Shown: positions 12,768 through 16,552 of the stretch, piece by piece
Layout: each line of letters opens with the position of its first letter
Numbering within the stretch: the stretch's first letter is position 1
NCBI GenBank assembly: GCA_023430465.1
Contig: JAEZAM010000088.1
Coordinates: 1 to 16,552, forward strand
DNA: 16,552 nucleotides
Reading direction: 5' to 3'
DNA from: Bacteroidota bacterium
GTDB taxonomy: Bacteria; Bacteroidota; Bacteroidia; Chitinophagales; Chitinophagaceae
Notes under the pieces: model-generated
The model's input: the letters and a program-made list of their open reading frames with translations, nothing else
The model's database searches: none
What the model was told of the DNA's origin: nothing
Translations under genes and position numbers: made by a program

Positions 12768-15356
12768 TTACATATTCATGCCTTCCATGCCCGAGCCTTC
12801 GTTGCCGCCGCGGGTGTTCTTACGCTTGAACAGGTTGGCGTCAAACTTACCAAAGCGCCAGTTGAAATTGAGACGCAGGATCTGCGGATCTCTTCTGCGG
12901 AACATATCCTGTACAAAAAACTCAGACTCCGAATGAACATCCTGCCTGCGTGTGCGGAAGATATCGTTCATGTTGAGGGAAACAGAAGCTGTTCTGTTTT
13001 TCAGGAATTCATACCGGATAGCAATGTCAACACCATAGTTGGCGCGCACATATCCTTGCGATGTGGTAGATGGTCCGCCGAACATCCCGCCACCAAAACC
13101 ACCACGGCCGCTGCTTCCGCCGGGAGGAAGGATGGTCTTGGACTGGTATTCACCCGAAAGCTGGATGATGAAGTTCTTTGGTAACCGGAAATTATTATTC
13201 AATTTACCAAACCAGCTCACCAACCTGTCCTGGTCAGGCTGATTATCGATCTTGATCTCTGAAGTATACAGGTTCACATTGGTCGTGAGTTCCCACCATT
13301 TCGCCAGTTTATTCCGGGATGTAAGCTCAAGCCCGGTAACATAGCTGGCGTTTGCGTTGATATAGGTATTCAGCACGATGTCCTCACCACCTGCGCCAAC
13401 AGCAGCTTCCTGGAAACGAGTGATCAGGTCTGTTGTATGCTTGTAGTAGATCGATGCGAGGAAGTTGTCCCTGTTCTTGAATGTCTTTTCATAAGACAAT
13501 TCGAAAGAATTCGTGAACTCAGGTTTCAGACCCGGGTTACCCTTGCTTGGATTGATCCTGTCAGATGAATCCGTGAAAGGCGTCAATTGCCAGAAATTGG
13601 GCCGGTTGATCCTGCGGCTGTAATTCAACTGGAGACTCTGGTCATCGCTGAGTTTTTGTGAGAGGAAGATGCTGGGGAAGAGGCTCACCGGGAAATCGAT
13701 GTCAAACACTTCGCCGGTCTTCAGCAATTTACCTTCATATGTAGAGCTTTCGGCACGCAGACCAAGCTGGTAACCGAAATTTTTCAGTTGGTTCGACCAG
13801 GTGACATACGCCGCATATACATCATCATTGCTCTCATAGTCGATCTGTGAGGCAGGTTGCAACACATATTTGCCGGTTCCATCTTTGTAATAAAACGCGT
13901 TGCGACTGGAATTTTTTCTCAACTGTGCCCTGGCACCCATCTCCACTTTTACTTTCTCACTAATAGGATTCACAAAGTCTGCCTGCATCACGATGTTCTC
14001 GTTGTTTCCACGGATCTGCTGTTGCTGTTCAAATGTATTTACAAGCTGATTGCCCGGAACAGTATAATACGATGTCCCGATAGTATTCTCATTCTCGTTA
14101 CGGCTCTTGTTGTAGGTAACATCTGCGGTAAACTCACGGCCGGCTTTCGGGAAATTATGCTTGAAACTTAAAGTCGAACCCAGATTGCGGAAATTCCCTT
14201 CCACATCGGCCGTTCTCCGGTTGAAAGAAGAAGTTTTCACTGGTGTATAAAGCGAGTCGATATAAATATCACTCACCGTATTTGGACGAAACTGGCCACG
14301 TGCAATGTTGGCACTGATCGACAGGGTGTTCCTGTTGCTCATGAAATAATCAAGGCCCGCACGCCCGAAACCAAATGCACCGATCTGTTCTGACCTGTCG
14401 CGCTGAAAGAGATAGGTATCGGGGTTGTCAAACAGGTTGAGACGGGAGGTTGTACCGTTGCTGATCGATTTCCGCTGATTGTACATCCCGCTTGCAAACA
14501 GGTTAACTTTTTGCTGGCGAAGGTTGATGTCACCACCTGCACCAACGCGAAGACGGGAATCGATGTTTGCACGAACGCTACCATTATAGCCAACCTTTTT
14601 TTCTTTTTTCAGGACGATGTTGAGAATCCCGGCAGTTCCACCGGAAGCATCAAACTTGGCGGAGGGGTTGGTGATCAGCTCCACGCTCTGAATGGCATCA
14701 GAAGGTATCTGCTCGAGAGTGAGGTTGCTCGGCCGGCCATCCACGAATACTTGTGGTGCATTGTTTCTCATGGTAACGTTCCCATCGATGTCCACGTTGA
14801 GGCTGGGAATATTGCGCATGATGTCAACAGCGGTACCACCTGCAGATACGATGTTCTTATCAACGTTGAACACCTTCCTGTCGATACCAAGCACCAGGCC
14901 TGGACGTTCGGCAGTGACGGTTACATTCTCCAATATCTTTTCCTCGATCTCTACTTTGATATTACCCAGGTCACGGTCCAGCGCGTTCATCATGTCTCCG
15001 CCCGGCTTGAGGTTGAAGGAAAATGGCTGAACAAGCTCCTTATAACCGATGGCAGAAATCTTCAGTGTGAGTGAACCGAAAGCCGGAACATTTTCCACGC
15101 TGAATTCTCCATTGGTGCGGGTGAGCATACCCCCGATCACGGTCTCAACCGGCTGGCGGGTAACGGAATCCATTTTTTTCTGGAGTAATTGTACGGACGC
15201 GAATTCCACTGCCTTGCCTGACTTGCTGTCAACGATCTTGCCATAGATCCGGCCAGTCATCTGGGCGCCACCACCGGGGCGACCGCCACCAGGAGGCTGG
15301 GCGAAAAGGCTAAAAGTGGCAAAGAAAGCGAGAAATAAAAGAGCAATTTTTTTCAT
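12768..15356 (-). CDS. TonB-dependent outer-membrane receptor-like beta-barrel protein
   Basis: An 862-residue outer-membrane protein. Signal peptide at residues 1-19 (MKKIALLFLAFFATFSLFA), then a Gly/Pro-rich linker. Residues about 36-113 form a carboxypeptidase-regulatory-like beta-sandwich (GRIYGKIVDSKSGKAVEFAS). The plug is at about 143-251 (ENVTVTAERPG, DIMRNIPSLNVD, VFVDGRPS, GGTAGILNIVLKK). The rest is a 22-strand-type barrel, with INRPNFWQLTPF, NPGLKPEFTNSFELSYEK and the final strand ILRLNFNWRFG. A Gly-rich loop occurs near residues 755-770, and a charged Gly/Met tail follows the last strand. This is the outer membrane protein beta-barrel subfamily rather than SusC; no SusD gene is adjacent, so the transported ligand, if any, is unknown. 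An energised import or surface-assembly role in the outer membrane is likely. Confidence 0.92.
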   Translation of the reverse strand: MKKIALLFLAFFATFSLFAQPPGGGRPGGGAQMTGRIYGKIVDSKSGKAVEFASVQLLQKKMDSVTRQPVETVIGGMLTRTNGEFSVENVPAFGSLTLKISAIGYKELVQPFSFNLKPGGDMMNALDRDLGNIKVEIEEKILENVTVTAERPGLVLGIDRKVFNVDKNIVSAGGTAVDIMRNIPSLNVDIDGNVTMRNNAPQVFVDGRPSNLTLEQIPSDAIQSVELITNPSAKFDASGGTAGILNIVLKKEKKVGYNGSVRANIDSRLRVGAGGDINLRQQKVNLFASGMYNQRKSISNGTTSRLNLFDNPDTYLFQRDRSEQIGAFGFGRAGLDYFMSNRNTLSISANIARGQFRPNTVSDIYIDSLYTPVKTSSFNRRTADVEGNFRNLGSTLSFKHNFPKAGREFTADVTYNKSRNENENTIGTSYYTVPGNQLVNTFEQQQQIRGNNENIVMQADFVNPISEKVKVEMGARAQLRKNSSRNAFYYKDGTGKYVLQPASQIDYESNDDVYAAYVTWSNQLKNFGYQLGLRAESSTYEGKLLKTGEVFDIDFPVSLFPSIFLSQKLSDDQSLQLNYSRRINRPNFWQLTPFTDSSDRINPSKGNPGLKPEFTNSFELSYEKTFKNRDNFLASIYYKHTTDLITRFQEAAVGAGGEDIVLNTYINANASYVTGLELTSRNKLAKWWELTTNVNLYTSEIKIDNQPDQDRLVSWFGKLNNNFRLPKNFIIQLSGEYQSKTILPPGGSSGRGGFGGGMFGGPSTTSQGYVRANYGVDIAIRYEFLKNRTASVSLNMNDIFRTRRQDVHSESEFFVQDMFRRRDPQILRLNFNWRFGKFDANLFKRKNTRGGNEGSGMEGMNM

Positions 15357-15453
15357 GTATTGTATTGTGTGCTGTTAGACGCCCAAACTGCCAGGAACCT
15401 GCTGTCTGTCTGTTGGGATTGTGATGAAAGGTTTTTAACGGAAATGTGTGGTT

Positions 15454-16059
15454 TCAGGTGAGGATATGGATGAGTAATGCCTGCAGCAGCCCGCTGATGA
15501 GCCCAATAATCGCGCCCAGTATCATCGCTTTGCGGCGGTACGGTGTAAGCTGCTTGTTGAGTCGCGATTCAATGGTTTGCGGGGAAATTTTTTGAATATA
15601 ATTATCAATCGCTGGTTGGAGATGGGAGGCGGGTGACTGTCCGGCCAGACTCGCCAGCACACCTGGAAAAAGTTGCCCGATCTCTTCCAGGAAGATCTCG
15701 CGCAGGGTGCTGATTGTTTTGTCACCGATAAACATACCTATCATCGGCATGCGCACCGGCAGCTTGTGGCGGAGGAATTCATCCATATGTGACTCAACAA
15801 GCGGTTTGATGGCAGCAAATGCATTGGTTGCCACCAAAGGATCGGCAAGGAGGGCAGGCAGTTCATTGTTTAGAATCGAGCTGATCTCAGGGCGGGCCTT
15901 CCCGATCAGTGCAGGGATCGCACCCTGGATGCGCAAACCGGCTATAGAAACAGGCAGCCATGGTCGAAAAAGCAACCAGGTGAGCAGTGAAACGATAATA
16001 ATGCCTGTGATTGCTCCGATCACCGGGAATAGATAAAAAATATGCGTCATCTGTATCAT
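15454..16059 (-). CDS. DUF445 family membrane protein
   Basis: A 201-residue protein with one membrane segment at each end: residues about 9-31, with the family hallmark GAITG...LLFRPW, and about 176-199 (ILGAIIGLISGLLQALLIHIL). The middle contains the DUF445 features IQGAIPALIGKARPEI and repeated amphipathic stretches. It is the short form found in Bacteroidota; the function of the family is not established. The ATG at 16059 lies only 8 bp after the stem of a hairpin that follows the tRNA-His gene. The ATG at 16050 (MTHIFYLF) is an equally good start. It is on the same strand as the receptor gene, 97 bp away. Confidence 0.85.
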   Translation of the reverse strand: MIQMTHIFYLFPVIGAITGIIIVSLLTWLLFRPWLPVSIAGLRIQGAIPALIGKARPEISSILNNELPALLADPLVATNAFAAIKPLVESHMDEFLRHKLPVRMPMIGMFIGDKTISTLREIFLEEIGQLFPGVLASLAGQSPASHLQPAIDNYIQKISPQTIESRLNKQLTPYRRKAMILGAIIGLISGLLQALLIHILT

Positions 16060-16060
16060 A

Positions 16061-16094
16061 AAAAATAAACCCTGTCCTTACTCGGGACAGGGTT
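16061..16094 (-). terminator. Terminator hairpin between tRNA-His and the DUF445 gene
   Basis: A perfect 10-bp stem on the minus strand: AACCCTGTCC (16094-16085) with GGACAGGGTT (16077-16068), and a 7-base loop. It is followed by TATTTTT and then, almost at once, the DUF445 start codon. It probably ends the tRNA transcript; partial readthrough into DUF445 is possible. Confidence 0.7.
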
Positions 16095-16095
16095 G

Positions 16096-16170
16096 GGTGG
16101 CTAACCGGGCTCGAACCGGCGACCCTCAGAACCACAATCTGATGCTCTAACCAACTGAGCTATAACCACC
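16096..16170 (-). tRNA. tRNA-His (anticodon GTG)
   Basis: The minus-strand sequence folds as a cloverleaf. The acceptor GTGGTTA pairs with TAGCCAC (one G-U), and the extra 5' G (G-1, at 16170) can pair with C73, the histidine identity feature. The D arm has AGCTCAGTTGGTTAGAGC, the anticodon loop is TTGTGGT with anticodon GTG, and the T arm has GGTTCGAGCC. The 3' CCA is not encoded, as is common in Bacteroidota. Confidence 0.95.
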
Positions 16171-16285
16171 ATTTGTGCAGAAAATCCCAAACCGGGCTTT
16201 CAAATGCGGATGCGAAAATAAATAATTTGGGTTTAGTGAAAAAATAAAGGTTGCTGCGCCAGGAGTTTTTTTTAAAAGTCAGGTC

Positions 16286-16473
16286 ATGAAAGTGCGGAGT
16301 GCGAAGTGTGGAGTGCGGATTACGAAGTGAAGAGTCCAGTCAGTCTGGCAAGTAAGGCCCCTTCTCGACCGGACACCAGATACCCGCTAACCTGCCGTAC
16401 AGACCGCGAGCAGCGACTCCACACTCCGCACTCCGCACTCCAGACTTCGCACTCCGCACTCCGCACTTTCATT
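16286..16473. repeat. Long inverted repeat built from a 7-base unit (AGTGCGG / ACTCCGC)
   Basis: The left arm (about 16286-16319) reads ATGAAAGTGCGGAGTGCG and continues with further AGTGCGG-like units. The right arm (about 16434-16473) is its reverse complement, with one mismatch and one extra 7-base unit. More ACTCCGC units extend inward to about 16415. The loop between arms is about 100 bp and unremarkable. Confidence 0.75.
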
Positions 16474-16498
16474 CAGCCTCTTCACCCCTGAACATCTC

Positions 16499-16524
16499 TA
16501 ACCCCGGGATTAATCCCGGGGTTA
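16499..16524. repeat. Perfect 26-bp palindrome, REP-like
   Basis: TAACCCCGGGATT followed directly by its exact reverse complement. GC-rich arms surround an AT-rich centre with no loop bases. No T-run follows on either strand, so it is not a typical terminator. It resembles repetitive extragenic palindromes, but copy number cannot be judged here. Confidence 0.65.
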
Positions 16525-16552
16525 ATGACACGGGGTACATGGTGCCCGCTTA

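Larger units (their letters stand above)
16171..16552. other. Gene-free right edge with repeats
   Basis: About 380 bp with no coding frame I would support; the 61-codon frame at 16306-16491 is made of repeat sequence. The first 100 bp probably hold the tRNA promoter (a TATTTTCG near-match to TAnnTTTG on the minus strand at 16213-16220). The rest contains the heptamer-based inverted repeat and the palindrome listed separately. Confidence 0.6.

Noticed and set aside
12768..15356. SusC nutrient receptor of a polysaccharide utilisation locus
   Set aside because: No SusD partner, no glycoside hydrolases nearby, and the barrel fits the outer membrane protein beta-barrel subfamily better.
16286..16473. 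CRISPR array
   Set aside because: Units are 7 bp without unique spacers and are arranged as an inverted pair, not as 25-40 bp direct repeats.
16499..16524. Rho-independent terminator
   Set aside because: No loop and no T-tract on either strand.

Overview
The window looks like a chromosomal segment from the phylum Bacteroidota, most likely a Chitinophagaceae-type bacterium. This rests on protein families and signals, not on a database match. Supporting signs are an RHS protein with the Bacteroidota-style core, a BlaI/M56 pair whose M56 protein ends in a TonB-type domain, a large outer-membrane receptor with a carboxypeptidase-regulatory-like N-terminus, TAnnTTTG promoter elements close to start codons, and no obvious Shine-Dalgarno sequences.

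Layout. 1-3173 (+) is the 3' part of an RHS/YD-repeat polymorphic toxin gene that enters from the left edge. It ends in a variable C-terminal module resembling the Ntox50 toxin family. Two small AT-rich genes follow (3179-3496 and 3493-3786); their position suggests immunity genes. 3787-4740 is accessory-looking: a decayed fragment resembling a REP-associated (Y1-type) transposase, a small three-helix membrane protein (4197-4565), and a structured intergenic stretch.

4741-12743 is a dense housekeeping and envelope block. ribF (-) and purM (+) are divergent around a spacer that contains a six-base repeat. purM converges on, and overlaps, a BlaI/M56 regulatory operon (-). That operon is divergent from an ftsE-like ABC ATPase gene (+), with two tandem dyads between them that look like BlaI operators. 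ftsE converges on, and overlaps, a two-gene glycosyltransferase operon (-).

12768-16170 (-) holds a TonB-dependent outer-membrane receptor-like protein, a DUF445 membrane protein and tRNA-His(GUG). The right edge (16171-16552) has no gene I can support but carries a heptamer-based long inverted repeat and a perfect 26-bp palindrome.

The most unusual gene is the M56 protein (7019-9304). Between its BlaR1-like membrane peptidase and its TonB-type C-terminus it carries a complete-looking N-acetylmuramoyl-L-alanine amidase (Amidase_3) domain and a segment resembling the plug of SusC receptors. With its ATGA-coupled BlaI repressor and the paired operator-like dyads, this suggests a cell-wall-sensing signalling unit that differs from the usual beta-lactam sensor. 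The RHS toxin cassette with two overlapping candidate immunity genes is the second point of interest.
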